Below, one piece after another: positions 34,668 to 46,029 of a stretch of 64,000 nucleotides of DNA. The translations under genes were made by a program, and so were the position numbers. The number at the start of each line of letters is the position of its first letter. The stretch's first letter is position 1. The stretch lies in the NCBI GenBank assembly GCA_963761655.1, contig CAVXHI010000008.1:62001-126000 (forward strand). Reading direction: 5' to 3'. The stretch comes from RYN-122 sp963761655 (lineage in GTDB: Bacteria > Actinomycetota > Actinomycetes > Mycobacteriales > SCTD01). Under the pieces are notes generated by a model, which worked only from the letters and a program-made list of their open reading frames with translations, was not told where the DNA came from and did not search any database.

Positions 34668-35803
34668 CGTCGCTCGCCCGGCCGGTCCCGCGGACCGCGA
34701 CGCGCCGGCTCGACCCCCTTCTCGGGCTCGCCGTCGCGGCGCTCGTCGTCCTCGGGGCGCTGCTCGTCTGGTCGGCGACCCGTCAGCGCATGCTCGACCA
34801 GGGGCTCGCCCCCACGACGTTCCTCACCAGGCACCTCGTCAACGCCGCTCTCGGGTCGGTGCTCGGGACGGCCGCCGCCCTCGTCGACATCCGCACCCTG
34901 CGCGCCTACGCGCCGGTCGTCTACGGCGCGTCGTGCCTCGGGCTGCTCGTCGTGCTCAGTCCCCTCGGGGCCACCATCAACGGGGCGCACAGCTGGATCC
35001 TGCTGCCCGCGGGCTTCCAGGTGCAGCCGTCGGAGTTCGCCAAGGTGGCCCTCGTCGTCGGCGCGGCGGTGCTGCTGGGGGAGGGGCACGACGCCGAGGC
35101 CGAGCCCCGCGACACCGACGTCCTGCTCGTGCTCGCCCTGGCCGCCGTCCCGATGGCGCTCGTCATGCTGCAGCCCGACCTCGGGACCTGCCTCGTCCTG
35201 GTCGTCGTCGTGCTGGGGCTGCTCGCGGTGTCCGGGGCGCCCGCCCGCTGGATCGCCGGGCTGCTGCTGGCCGGCGTCGTCGTGTGCGCCGCGGCCGTGC
35301 ACCTCGGCGTCCTCGACGACTACCAGGTGGCCCGCTTCGCCGCCTTCGCCAACCCCGAGCTCGACCCCCGCGGCGTCGGCTACAACACCAAGCAGGCCCG
35401 GATCGCGATCGGCTCGGGCGGGCTGACCGGCACGGGGCTGTTCCACGGGACGCAGACGTCGGGGAAGTTCATCCCGGAGCAGCAGACCGACTTCGTCTTC
35501 ACGGTCGCGGGGGAGGAGCTGGGCCTGGTCGGGGCCGGCTCGATCGTCGTGCTGCTCGGCGTCGTGCTGTGGCGCGGCTGCCGGATCGCCGCGGAGGCGG
35601 GCGACGCGTTCGGGCGGCTGGTGGCGGCCGGGGTGGTCAGCTGGTTCGCGTTCCAGAGCTTCGTGAACATCGGGATGACGCTGGGGATCATGCCCGTCAC
35701 GGGTCTGCCGCTGCCCTTCGTGTCCTACGGCGGGTCGGCCATGTTCGCCAACCTGGTCGCCGTCGGGCTGCTGCAGAACGTGCACGTCCGCGGCCGTCGC
35801 TGA
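34664..35803 (+). CDS. rodA: RodA, SEDS peptidoglycan polymerase
   Basis: 379 aa with about ten membrane segments. SEDS signatures: LLPAGFQVQPSEFAKVALV and the C-terminal MTLGIMPVTGLPLPFVSYGGSAMFANLVAVGLL. Glycosyltransferase that makes glycan strands for PBP2. The GTG start overlaps the mrdA stop. Last gene of the mreB-mreC-mreD-mrdA-rodA operon. Confidence 0.95.
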   Translation: MTSLARPVPRTATRRLDPLLGLAVAALVVLGALLVWSATRQRMLDQGLAPTTFLTRHLVNAALGSVLGTAAALVDIRTLRAYAPVVYGASCLGLLVVLSPLGATINGAHSWILLPAGFQVQPSEFAKVALVVGAAVLLGEGHDAEAEPRDTDVLLVLALAAVPMALVMLQPDLGTCLVLVVVVLGLLAVSGAPARWIAGLLLAGVVVCAAAVHLGVLDDYQVARFAAFANPELDPRGVGYNTKQARIAIGSGGLTGTGLFHGTQTSGKFIPEQQTDFVFTVAGEELGLVGAGSIVVLLGVVLWRGCRIAAEAGDAFGRLVAAGVVSWFAFQSFVNIGMTLGIMPVTGLPLPFVSYGGSAMFANLVAVGLLQNVHVRGRR

Positions 35804-35865
35804 CCGGTCCCGGCGCTGGCCGAACCGGACGCCCCGGACGAGCAGCGCGCCCCTCGCGACCCCCG

Positions 35866-35871
35866 TAGCCT
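35866..35871 (+). promoter_or_regulatory. Leaderless -10 box (TAGCCT) of the radical SAM gene
   Basis: TAGCCT is 7 nt upstream of ATG 35879, with no Shine-Dalgarno sequence between. Confidence 0.5.
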
Positions 35872-35878
35872 CGGCAGC

Positions 35879-37813
<1,935 letters not shown>

Positions 37814-37814
<1 letters not shown>

Positions 37815-38320
37815 TGCCGGACACGAAGGACTGGACCTGGGTGCTCGCGCGCCCCTGCCCGGAGTGCGGTCTGGACGCCTCCTCGGTCGCCGTCGAGGAC
37901 ATCGCCCCCCGGCTCGCAGCGGCCTCCACGGCGTGGGCGGACGTCCTCGGGCGGCCGGGCGTGCACGACCGGCCCGCGCCCGAGGTCTGGTCGCCGCTCG
38001 AGTACGGCTGCCACGTCCGCGACGTCCTCGGCGTCTACGACGAGCGCCTGTCCCTGATGCTCGACACGGACGACCCGCTGTACGCGAACTGGGACCAGGA
38101 CGCCTCCGCCGGCGGCTACGCGGGCGAGGACCCCGCTGCGGTCGCCGCCGCGCTGCGCGACCGCGGGCTCGCCCTGTCGCAGCGGTTCGCCGCCGTCACG
38201 GCGTGGGACCGGCCCGGCCGCCGCAGCGACGGCGCCTCCTTCACGGTCGCCTCGTTCGCCCGCTACTTCCTGCACGACGTCGAGCACCACCTCTGGGACG
38301 TGCGCGCGCCGACGGACTGA
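37814..38320 (+). CDS. DinB-superfamily protein
   Basis: 168 aa. PCPECGLDASSVAVEDIAPRLAAASTAWADVL at the start, WSPLEYGCHVRDVLGVYDERLSLML in the middle and SFARYFLHDVEHHLWDV at the end. The spaced His residues (H in EYGCHVRD and the HDVEHH pair) fit the metal-binding four-helix DinB fold, used by thiol-dependent transferases such as mycothiol enzymes. GTG 37814 overlaps the stop of the radical SAM gene, so it is translationally coupled. A CxxC pair near the N-terminus is unusual for DinB and may bind zinc. Confidence 0.75.
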
Positions 38321-38466
38321 CCCTGGTGGAGCGGCACCTCCGGACTCCGCCCCGCTGTCCGGCGCTGCCTCCCGGCCGGGCCGGGGCACCTCCCGGCCCG
38401 AGGTGGAGTCCGGACCTGCCGCGGACGGACGCTCGCTGCCCGGACCGCCGCCGACCGCCGCGCCGC

Positions 38467-38472
38467 TAGCCT
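38467..38472 (+). promoter_or_regulatory. Leaderless -10 box (TAGCCT) of the DUF2344 gene
   Basis: TAGCCT lies 8 nt before GTG 38481. It supports that start over the in-frame ATG at 38403. Confidence 0.5.
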
Positions 38473-38480
38473 CGGACCTC

Positions 38481-39305
38481 GTGTCCAAGCGCCAGCCCAC
38501 CGGCCCCCCGCCGCCGCCCGCGGTGCAGAAGCTGCGGCTGCGCTACACCAAGCGGGGCCGTCTGCGCTTCACCAGCCACCGCGACATCGCGCGTGCCTTC
38601 GAGCGGGCGCTCCGCCGGGCCGCCGTCCCGATGGCCTACTCCGCCGGCTTCAGCCCGCACCCCAAGATCAGCTGGGTCGGCGCGGCCCCCACGGGCGTGG
38701 CCAGCGAGGCCGAGTACGTCGAGATCAGCGTCGTCCGCCGGGTCGACCTCGAGGAGCTCCGGGCGGCCCTGGACGCGTCGCTGCCCGACGGGATCGACGT
38801 CGTGGAGGTCGTCGAGGCGCCCGTCGGCACGTCGCTCCCCGACCGGGTCGAGGCCTCGGACTGGGTGGTCCGGCTCGCCGAGGTCACCGTGGAGGAGGCG
38901 CAGCGGGCGGTCGGCCTGTTCCTCGCCGCCGACGAGGTGCCCGTGGAGCGGCTGACCAAGGACGGGCGCCGGACCCTGGACGCCCGGGCCGCCGTCGTGT
39001 CGCTGAGCGCGTCCGCGGCGGACGACGACCCCGGGTGTGCCATGCTTCACCTGGTCGTACGGCACCTGACGCCCGCTGTCCGACCCGATGACGTCCTCTC
39101 CGGTCTCCGGTCCGTAGCGGACCTCGCGACGCCCGTGCCGCCTGCGGCCACGCGCACCGCGCAGGGTCCGCTCACGGAGAACGGCGAGGTCGCCGACCCG
39201 CTCGCACCCGATCGCGCCGACCCGGCGCGGGGGGCAGGGCGTCCCGGCGACAGCGTGGACGACGTCGGCACGGAGCCCCTCCCGAGGGACCCCGCGCACC
39301 CCTGA
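38481..39305 (+). CDS. DUF2344 (TIGR03936) family protein
   Basis: 274 aa. Conserved N-terminal half: LRLRYTKRGRLRFTSHRDIARAFERALRRAAVPMAYSAGFSPHPKISW, then EAEYVEISVVRRVDLEELRAALDASLPDGIDVVEV. The family is nearly always encoded next to the TIGR03960 radical SAM protein and before RNase E/G; its activity is not established, but a shared RNA-related role is widely suspected. The C-terminal 80 residues are poorly conserved, Pro/Asp-rich. Confidence 0.88.
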   Translation: MSKRQPTGPPPPPAVQKLRLRYTKRGRLRFTSHRDIARAFERALRRAAVPMAYSAGFSPHPKISWVGAAPTGVASEAEYVEISVVRRVDLEELRAALDASLPDGIDVVEVVEAPVGTSLPDRVEASDWVVRLAEVTVEEAQRAVGLFLAADEVPVERLTKDGRRTLDARAAVVSLSASAADDDPGCAMLHLVVRHLTPAVRPDDVLSGLRSVADLATPVPPAATRTAQGPLTENGEVADPLAPDRADPARGAGRPGDSVDDVGTEPLPRDPAHP

Positions 39306-39391
39306 CTTCCCGCGGCGGCCACCCGGCCGGCGCGGACCCGCCCACACTGGCCGCCGCCACGCGTCGACGCGACGGCCGGACCGGAGCCCCG

Positions 39392-42300
39392 GTGCTCGAC
39401 GAGCCCACCGACAGCACGACCACCCCCGCCGACGCCGCGGAGACCCCGCCGGCGAAGAAGGCCCCGCGCAAGCGGGCGACCCGCAAGGCCGCCGCCCCGG
39501 CAGCCGGCCAGGACGCCGCGACCGGCACCACCCCGGACGAGGCCGCGCCCGAGGTCGCTCCGGAGGCCGACACGGTCGCTGCGCCGGCCGCGGATCCTGA
39601 GGCCGCCCCCGCCCCGGCCAAGCGCACCCGCGCGCGCAAGGCCACCAAGGCCGTCGCCGAGACGCCCGAGGCCCCCGAGGCGGCTGCCGAGGCCCCCGCG
39701 GAGCCGGTGACCCCCGCCAAGAAGGCCCCCCGCAAGCGGGCCACCCGCAAGGCCGCCGCCCCCGAGGTCGCGCCCGAGCCGACCCCGGAGCCCGAGGTCG
39801 CCGCCGAGGACGAGGCCGCTGCAGCTGCCCTCCTGGACGCCGGTGAGCCCGTCGTCGACGCCGTCGAGGACGACCCGGCCGTGGTCGAGGCCGCGGTCCA
39901 GGACGTCACGTCGGAGGCCCTCGCCACCGAGGGCACCCCTGCCTCGCGCAGCCGCCGTGGCCGCGGCCGTCGGGCCAGCGCCCCCGCCGCCGCCCCCGCC
40001 GAGCTGCTCGCCAGCGCTCCGCCGGAGCTCCTCGCCCCGGCCGAGACTCCGGCCGAGACTCCCTCCGAGACCGCTCCTGCCGCCGAGGACGAGGACGTCC
40101 CGGCGCCCCGCTCCCGCCGCCGCCGGGCCCCCGCCGTCGTCACCTTCGTCGCGCCCGACGAGGTCCTGCCGCCGTCGGCCACCGCAGCCCCGGCAGCGCC
40201 GTCGGCCGACGCGCCCTCCGACGACGCCCCGGCCCCGCGCCGTCGTCGTCGGGCCGGTACCTCCGCCGCGACCGCCCCGGCCGACCTGCCGGCGGCCGAG
40301 GAGGCCCCGGTCGGCGACGGCCCCGCAGCCGAGACCGACGCGGACGACGACGAGGACAGCGACCGTCCGCGTCGGCGCCGCCGCGGTCGCCGTGGCCGCG
40401 GTCCGCGCCGCGACGACGAGACCGCCGAGGGCACCGACGAGACGTCCGACCAGACGGGCGAGGCCGCCGAGGGCGAGACCGCCGAGGGCGACGACGACGA
40501 GCAGGGCGAGCTGCAGGCCGACGGCACCCGGCGTCGGCGTCGTCGTCGGCGTCGTTCGGGCGCGGGCGGCGGCGAGGACGACGCGGCCGACGACGTCCCG
40601 ACCGTCGTGCACGTGCGCGAGCCCCGGGCCCCCCGGCAGCGCGGCACGACCGCGGCCGACGAGGACGGCGTGCGCGGCATCACCGGCTCGACCCGGATGG
40701 CCGCCAAGCGCGTGCGCCGTCAGGAGGGCCGCGACAGCGGTCGGGGGCGCAAGGCGCTGCTGACCGAGGCCGAGTTCCTGGCCCGCCGCGAGGCCGTGCA
40801 GCGCGACATGGTCGTCCGCCAGAAGGGCGACATGACCCAGATCGCCGTCCTCGAGGACGGGATCCTGGTCGAGCACTTCGTGACGAAGGCCAGCGCCGAG
40901 TCCTACGCGGGCAACGTCTACCTCGGCCGCGTGCAGAACGTGCTCCCGAGCATGGAGGCGGCGTTCGTCGACATCGGCAAGGGCCGCAACGGCGTGCTGT
41001 ACGCCGGCGAGGTCAACTACGAGGGCGGCGGCAAGAACCGCAGCATCGAGTCGGTGCTCAAGTCCGGCCAGGAGGTCCTGGTCCAGGTCAGCAAGGACCC
41101 GATCGGCCACAAGGGCGCCCGCCTCACGAGCCAGGTCTCGCTGCCGGGCCGGTACCTGGTCTACGTGCCCGAGGGCTCGATGACCGGCATCAGCCGCAAG
41201 CTCCCCGAGGGTGAGCGGGCGCGCCTGAAGTCGATCCTCAAGAAGGTCGTCCCCGACACCGCCGGCGTCATCATCCGCACCGCCGCAGAGGGCGCGTCGG
41301 AGGAGGAGATCGCCGCCGACGTGCGCCGCCTGCAGGCGCAGTGGGAGGTCATCCAGGAGAAGGCGGCCAAGGGCGGCGCGCCGAAGCAGCTCCAGGCCGA
41401 GCCCGACCTCGTCGTCCGGGTCGTCCGCGACGTCTTCAACGAGGACTTCACCAGCCTCGTCGTGCAGGGCGAGTCCGAGTGGGACACGATCCGCGACTAC
41501 GTCGAGTTCGTCGCCCCCGACCTCGCGGACCGGGTGAAGCGTCACGTGGGCAACGCCGACGTCTTCGCCGAGCACCGCATCGACGAGCAGCTGCTCAAGG
41601 CGCTCGACCGCAAGGTGCACCTGCCCTCGGGCGGCTCGCTGGTCATCGACCGCACCGAGGCGATGGTCGTCATCGACGTCAACACCGGCAAGTACGTCGG
41701 CAAGGGCGGCAACCTCGAGGAGACGGTCACCCGCAACAACCTCGAGGCGGCGGAGGAGATCGCCCGTCAGCTGCGGCTGCGCGACCTCGGCGGGATCATC
41801 GTCGTCGACTTCATCGACATGGTGCTCGAGAGCAACCGCGACCTCGTGGTGCGCCGTCTCGTCGAGTGCCTGGGGCGCGACCGCACGAAGCACCAGGTGG
41901 CCGAGGTGACCTCGCTCGGGCTCGTGCAGATGACCCGCAAGCGCGTGGGCCAGGGCCTGCTGGAGAGCTTCAGCGAGACCTGCCCGTCCTGCGACGGCCG
42001 CGGCGTGCACGTGCGCACCGACGTCACCGGCAGCCCCGCCGGCACCCGCGCCAGCGACGGCGGCGCCGGCATCGAGCGGGTCGCGGCGGCCCTCAAGAAG
42101 GCCGAGCCGGCTGCTCCTTCCGACGACGACGCTCCCGCTGCCGAGGAGGGCGCCCCCAAGCGCCGTCGTCGGGGTGGACGCGGTCGAGGGGCCAGCACGG
42201 TGGCGCCGCAGGACGAGATGAGCGAGCTGCTCGCCGAGCCCGCCGGCAGCGAGATCCCGCCGGAGCCCGTGGACGAGCCGGTCGCGGACGCCGAGGGTGA

Positions 42301-42643
42301 GGTCCAGGGCGAGGTCCAGGTCGAGACCGACACGGAGGTGGACGCCGTCGCGGACGCCTCCGCCTCGGTCGCGGCAGATCCCGCTGCCGGCAGTGCGCCG
42401 GTCGCCCCCGAGGTCGAGCCCGAGCCCGAGGTCGAGCCCGACGTCGTCCCGGAGCTGGCCGACCAGCCGACGCCCGCCGAGGAGGACCTCCCGGTCGTCC
42501 CCGACCTGGTGCAGAGCGTCGTCGAGCCCGAGACCGAGCTGCGCCCGGACCTGGTCGAGTTCGGCAACGAGCCCGAGGTCGAGGCGCGTCCCCGACGGCG
42601 TCGTCGGGCGACGAGCCGCCCGGCCGGAGCGCCCGAGCAGTAG
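39392..42643 (+). CDS. rne: Ribonuclease E/G
   Basis: 1,083 aa. About 440 N-terminal residues are acidic/Ala-Pro-rich with basic AT-hook-like blocks; KKAPRKRATRKAAAP occurs twice and RRRRRR runs occur near 240, 330 and 385. The catalytic core follows: S1 domain (NVYLGRVQNVLPSMEAAFVDIGKGRNGVLYAGEV), RNase H-like part, and DNase I-like part with VVIDVNTGKYVGKGGNLEETVTRNNLEAAEEIARQLRLRDLGGIIVVDFIDM, then zinc-link CPSCDGRG. An acidic/Arg tail follows. It starts mRNA decay and rRNA processing. GTG 39392 is the most upstream reasonable start. The long disordered arms on both sides are typical of actinobacterial RNase E. Confidence 0.93.
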   Translation: MLDEPTDSTTTPADAAETPPAKKAPRKRATRKAAAPAAGQDAATGTTPDEAAPEVAPEADTVAAPAADPEAAPAPAKRTRARKATKAVAETPEAPEAAAEAPAEPVTPAKKAPRKRATRKAAAPEVAPEPTPEPEVAAEDEAAAAALLDAGEPVVDAVEDDPAVVEAAVQDVTSEALATEGTPASRSRRGRGRRASAPAAAPAELLASAPPELLAPAETPAETPSETAPAAEDEDVPAPRSRRRRAPAVVTFVAPDEVLPPSATAAPAAPSADAPSDDAPAPRRRRRAGTSAATAPADLPAAEEAPVGDGPAAETDADDDEDSDRPRRRRRGRRGRGPRRDDETAEGTDETSDQTGEAAEGETAEGDDDEQGELQADGTRRRRRRRRRSGAGGGEDDAADDVPTVVHVREPRAPRQRGTTAADEDGVRGITGSTRMAAKRVRRQEGRDSGRGRKALLTEAEFLARREAVQRDMVVRQKGDMTQIAVLEDGILVEHFVTKASAESYAGNVYLGRVQNVLPSMEAAFVDIGKGRNGVLYAGEVNYEGGGKNRSIESVLKSGQEVLVQVSKDPIGHKGARLTSQVSLPGRYLVYVPEGSMTGISRKLPEGERARLKSILKKVVPDTAGVIIRTAAEGASEEEIAADVRRLQAQWEVIQEKAAKGGAPKQLQAEPDLVVRVVRDVFNEDFTSLVVQGESEWDTIRDYVEFVAPDLADRVKRHVGNADVFAEHRIDEQLLKALDRKVHLPSGGSLVIDRTEAMVVIDVNTGKYVGKGGNLEETVTRNNLEAAEEIARQLRLRDLGGIIVVDFIDMVLESNRDLVVRRLVECLGRDRTKHQVAEVTSLGLVQMTRKRVGQGLLESFSETCPSCDGRGVHVRTDVTGSPAGTRASDGGAGIERVAAALKKAEPAAPSDDDAPAAEEGAPKRRRRGGRGRGASTVAPQDEMSELLAEPAGSEIPPEPVDEPVADAEGEVQGEVQVETDTEVDAVADASASVAADPAAGSAPVAPEVEPEPEVEPDVVPELADQPTPAEEDLPVVPDLVQSVVEPETELRPDLVEFGNEPEVEARPRRRRRATSRPAGAPEQ

Positions 42644-42656
42644 AACGGCACGGCCC

Positions 42657-42695
42657 GACGGCCGCCGTCCCGAGATGACCGGGGCGGCGGCCGTC
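42657..42695 (+). terminator. Terminator hairpin after rne
   Basis: GACGGCCGCCGtCCC pairs with GGGgCGGCGGCCGTC across a 9-base loop, 13 bases after the rne stop. Confidence 0.75.
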
Positions 42696-42697
42696 GT

Positions 42698-43181
42698 CGT
42701 GTCGCACTGCGCCCCGGTCGGGCTCCTGGCAAGGGGCGTACCGCGACACGGGCGCAGCCGATCCGCGGCCGGTCCGCCCCCTGGCCGCCCCCCGGCCGCC
42801 GCCCTGCTGGCCGCGCCCCGCAGCCGCGTCCGTGTCGCGCTGCGCCCCGGTAGGGCTCCCCTTGAGGGGCGTACCGCGACACGAGCCCGCTGTCAGGCCG
42901 CCCCCTGGCCACCGCCCTGCTGCCGCACCCCGTCCGTGTCGCGCTGCGCCCCGGTCGGGCTCCTCCTGAGGGGCGTACCGCGACACGAGCCCGCTGTCGG
43001 GCCGCCCCCTGGCCGCCGCCCTGCTGCCGCACCCGGTCCGTGTCGCGCTGCGCCCCGGTCGGGCTCCTCCTCAGGGGCGCACCGCGACAGGAGCGCAGCC
43101 CGGTCCGCCCCGCCTGACCCCCCCGGTCCGTGTCGCGCTGCGCCCCGGTCGGGCTCCCCCTGAGGGGCGTACCGCGACACG
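42698..43181 (+). repeat. Five 53-bp hairpin repeat units after rne
   Basis: Units at 42698-42750, 42831-42883, 42935-42987, 43039-43091 and 43129-43181. Each has outer arms CGTGTCGCG / CGCGACACG, a 3-base mismatch, inner arms CGCCCC / GGGGCG and a loop of about 17 bases containing GGTCGGGCTCC. Start-to-start distances are 133, 104, 104 and 90. The spacers are also related (GCCCCCTGGCC, GCCGCCCTGCTG recur). Open frames across the block are shadows of the repeat. REP/BIME-like intergenic element; this block fills the space between rne and the convergent surface-protein gene. Confidence 0.85.
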
Positions 43182-43262
43182 AGCGCACAGGCAGTCCGCC
43201 CCCGGACACCACGACGGCCGCCGCCCCGGAGCGGGACGACGGCCGCCGAGGGCCGTCCGTGC

Positions 43263-45554
43263 CTAGTAGACGAGCGTGCGGCGCACCAGGCTGCTGCCGC
43301 TGACCGTCACCAGGTCGGTGCTGGTGCGCGTGGAGAAGTCGAACAGGCCCGACCCGGTGAAGCGGCGGGTGATCGAGTAGCGGCCGTCGCTGCCGGTCTT
43401 GGCCTGCGCCGTGAGGACGTCCCCGGAGGCGCTGCGCCGGTAGAGCGTCACGACCTGGCCCGGTCGGCGCGGGAAGGTCCCACCGCTGAACGTGTAGGTG
43501 CGCGAGGCGTCGCGGGTAGCGCTGATCCCGAGGGCGGAGCGCACGGAGACGGTGACCGAGGCGCTCTTCGCGCAGCCGTCCTCCTCGCCGTACAGCCGGG
43601 TGTTGGTCGGCGGGAAGACCTTGAACACGGTGGTGTCAGCGGTGGCCGTGGCCGAGCGGACGACCGTGAACGTGGTCTTCGGCTGGCTGTAGGCGTAGAG
43701 CCGGACGAGGCGGCCGGGGGTGCTCCGGACGGTCACGTCGCTGCTGGTGCCGCTCGTGACGACCGCCGGGCTGACGACGGTGCTGCCGGGGGTGCTGCAC
43801 GCGGCCGGGCCGGTGGCGAAGCTGTTGTCCTCGGTGTCGGTGCAGACGCCGGCCGCCGGGCTGGGCGTGGTGTCGGTGGCACCTGCGCCGGCCGCGGCGT
43901 CGCACTGGGTCTGCCCGGCGGAGATCGTCGCGGTGACCTGCTGGGTGCCCGTCTCGGTGGCGCCTGAGGTGACGTCGACCCGGGCGGTGCCGGCGGCGTC
44001 CGTCGTCGCGGCGACGCGGGACGAGCCGTCACGGAAGGCGCCCGTACCGGTCTCGGTGAACACCACGCCGATCCCGGCGACGGGGGCGCCGTTGACGTCG
44101 GTGACCACGGCCGTGACCTCGCGGAAGGCGCCGGAGGAGGTGGTGAAGGGGCCCTCGGGGCGGACGTCGACGTAGCGGGCGTCGCGGGGGGCGTTGCGGA
44201 AGACGATCGTGCCGCTGTCGCTGCTGATCTCCCCTGAAGCAGTGCCCTCGGCGACGTCGCCGGCCGGGTCCTGCCCGCGGACGGTCGCGGTGACGGCGTA
44301 GGTCTCCCCGCCGACGGGGGTCCTCTCGGTGACGACCGCGGTGCAGGTGCCGTCCGCGGCGGTGACGCACTCCTGCGCGTCGGTCGTGGTCACGCCGCCG
44401 TTGCCGGCGCGGCCCGTCGGGCTCGCGACGACGGTCGCGTCCGCACCGGTCTCGGTGAAGCGGACCAGCACGCCCGCGGTGGCGGCGCCGGCCCGGGTGA
44501 CCTTGGCGACGAGGCCGACGGTGGCGTCCGCGCGGCCTGCCGGGACCGCGGCCGTGCAGTCCTCGGCCGACGTGCCGGCGGTCGCGCAGGTGAGGTCGAC
44601 CTGCAGGCCGGTGGGCCGGGCGGCGGCGGACCGGGCGACGGTGTCGCTCGGCTCGTTGGCGTCGGCGGCCGGGCCACCGGCGCCGTCGGTCTGGTTCACG
44701 AAGACCTTGACCGCGTCGTCGCCGAGCCTCGTGGCGACGTAGGTGCAGCGCGAGCGGCCGGCGCCGCTGGACGGGGTGCAGGTGACCGCAGCGCCGGCAT
44801 TGGCCCCGGTGACGACCGCCGTCGGGGTGACGCCGGCGACGGTGTCGCCCGTGCAGCCGCTCGTGCCCGAGTCCCGGACGAGCGGACCCGGCGTCTGGAC
44901 GCCGGTGCCGAGGTCGGTCGTCACCTGGTTGGTGAGCGCGGCCGTGACGACCTGCTGCTCGCCGCCGAGGTTCGTGTCCGTCTCCGGGGTGGCGTTCAGG
45001 CACTGCACGGCGTTCGCCGTGGCCTGCGCCCCGGCGGGGCCGCCGGGGCTGAGGTGCAGCACGGCGACGTCCTGGACCTCGGTGGCCTGGCGGACGTCGT
45101 CGCCGCTGCTGTCGAGGAACGCGGCGACGTCGACCGTGCCGCGCTCGCTGGCGACGATGCCGACGACGGCGGTGCCGTCCGCACCGGTGGTGACCTCGGC
45201 GCGGTCGCCGCTGCCGGCGGGGCCGGAGTCGGTGCCCTTCGCGACGCTCTGGGCGGGGGCCCCGCCGGTCGGGGAGGTGCAGAAGTCGACGTCCTGGGTG
45301 GCGGACGGCCTGCGCTCGGCGAGGACGACGTCGACGACGGCGCCCTCGGCGCGGACGCCACCGGCACCGGTGGCCGTCACGACGAACGTCGCGCAGGTGC
45401 CGACGGAGGCGCTGTCGTCCGCACCCAGGGTGACCGCGGTGGCAGGGACCGCAGCGGAGGCCGGGGCGAGCAGGACGGGGGCGGCCGCGACGAGGCAGGC
45501 GGCCGACAGGACCGCCGCCCCTGCTCGGCGACGGAGAGACAGCGGGGTGCGCAC
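43263..45554 (-). CDS. Secreted Ig-like (Big_1-type) repeat protein
   Basis: 763 aa. Sec signal peptide (RRRAGAAVLSAACLVAAAPVLLAPASA, cleavage after ASA near residue 34). The rest is Ala/Thr/Val/Gly-rich beta-domain protein with recurrent bacterial Ig-like features: VTATGAGGVRAEGAVVDVVL, AGVLVRFTETGADATVVASPTGRAG, VTDVNGAPVAGIGVVFTETGTGAF with TDAAGTARVDVTSG. Paired cysteines are spread through the domains. No sorting signal or membrane anchor at the C-terminus, so it is probably released or held by other wall polymers. It lies on the opposite strand between rne and rplU, interrupting a widely conserved gene order. The last domain (RLVRLYAYSQPKTTFTVVRS onward) differs from the Ig units. Confidence 0.75.
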   Translation of the reverse strand: MRTPLSLRRRAGAAVLSAACLVAAAPVLLAPASAAVPATAVTLGADDSASVGTCATFVVTATGAGGVRAEGAVVDVVLAERRPSATQDVDFCTSPTGGAPAQSVAKGTDSGPAGSGDRAEVTTGADGTAVVGIVASERGTVDVAAFLDSSGDDVRQATEVQDVAVLHLSPGGPAGAQATANAVQCLNATPETDTNLGGEQQVVTAALTNQVTTDLGTGVQTPGPLVRDSGTSGCTGDTVAGVTPTAVVTGANAGAAVTCTPSSGAGRSRCTYVATRLGDDAVKVFVNQTDGAGGPAADANEPSDTVARSAAARPTGLQVDLTCATAGTSAEDCTAAVPAGRADATVGLVAKVTRAGAATAGVLVRFTETGADATVVASPTGRAGNGGVTTTDAQECVTAADGTCTAVVTERTPVGGETYAVTATVRGQDPAGDVAEGTASGEISSDSGTIVFRNAPRDARYVDVRPEGPFTTSSGAFREVTAVVTDVNGAPVAGIGVVFTETGTGAFRDGSSRVAATTDAAGTARVDVTSGATETGTQQVTATISAGQTQCDAAAGAGATDTTPSPAAGVCTDTEDNSFATGPAACSTPGSTVVSPAVVTSGTSSDVTVRSTPGRLVRLYAYSQPKTTFTVVRSATATADTTVFKVFPPTNTRLYGEEDGCAKSASVTVSVRSALGISATRDASRTYTFSGGTFPRRPGQVVTLYRRSASGDVLTAQAKTGSDGRYSITRRFTGSGLFDFSTRTSTDLVTVSGSSLVRRTLVY

Positions 45555-45710
45555 AGGGCCTCCAGGGGCGACAGCGGACGAACGCCCGCAACCTAGGTGA
45601 CGACGAGCACGGCGAGAGGTCGTCTCCCGGGCGGCGCGCCGCTCCTGTAGTCTCTCCAGGTCGCGCGGTACGTCGTGCGCGCACCCCAGACCCCCGCGAG
45701 GAGCTCAACC

Positions 45711-46025
45711 GTGTACGCCATCGTCAAGACCGGCGGCAAGCAGTACAAGGTCGCCGTCGGCGACGTCGTCGAGGTCGAGAAGCTCGACGGTGCGTCCGGC
45801 TCCTCGGTCTCCCTGCCGGCCCTGCTCGTCGTCGACGGCACCTCCGTCACGACCGACGCCGCGGCCCTGGCCGCCGTCACCGTCAGCGGTGAGGTCGTCG
45901 AGCAGACCAAGGGTCCGAAGATCAGCATCCTGAAGTACAAGAACAAGACCGGCTACAAGCGCCGCATGGGCCACCGCCAGAAGCTCACCAGCGTCCGGGT
46001 GACCGCGATCGAGACGGGGAAGTAG
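45711..46025 (+). CDS. rplU: 50S ribosomal protein L21
   Basis: 104 aa. YAIVKTGGKQYKVAVGDVVEVEKLDG at the N-terminus, GPKISILKYKNKTGYKRRMGHRQKLTSVRVTAI at the C-terminus. GTG 45711 after a GAGGAG ribosome-binding site; the in-frame upstream extension to 45675 is not used. It binds 23S rRNA. A possible -10 (TAGTCT) is near 45648. First of rplU-rpmA-obgE. Confidence 0.96.
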   Translation: MYAIVKTGGKQYKVAVGDVVEVEKLDGASGSSVSLPALLVVDGTSVTTDAAALAAVTVSGEVVEQTKGPKISILKYKNKTGYKRRMGHRQKLTSVRVTAIETGK

Positions 46026-46029
46026 ACAG

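Noticed and set aside
42698..43181. CRISPR array
   Set aside because: Units are long palindromes with irregular spacing and related spacers, and no cas genes are present.
45555..45710. Riboswitch or L21 leader in front of rplU
   Set aside because: A leader-peptide or L20/L21-type structure was looked for, but no recognisable conserved fold could be defended by eye.
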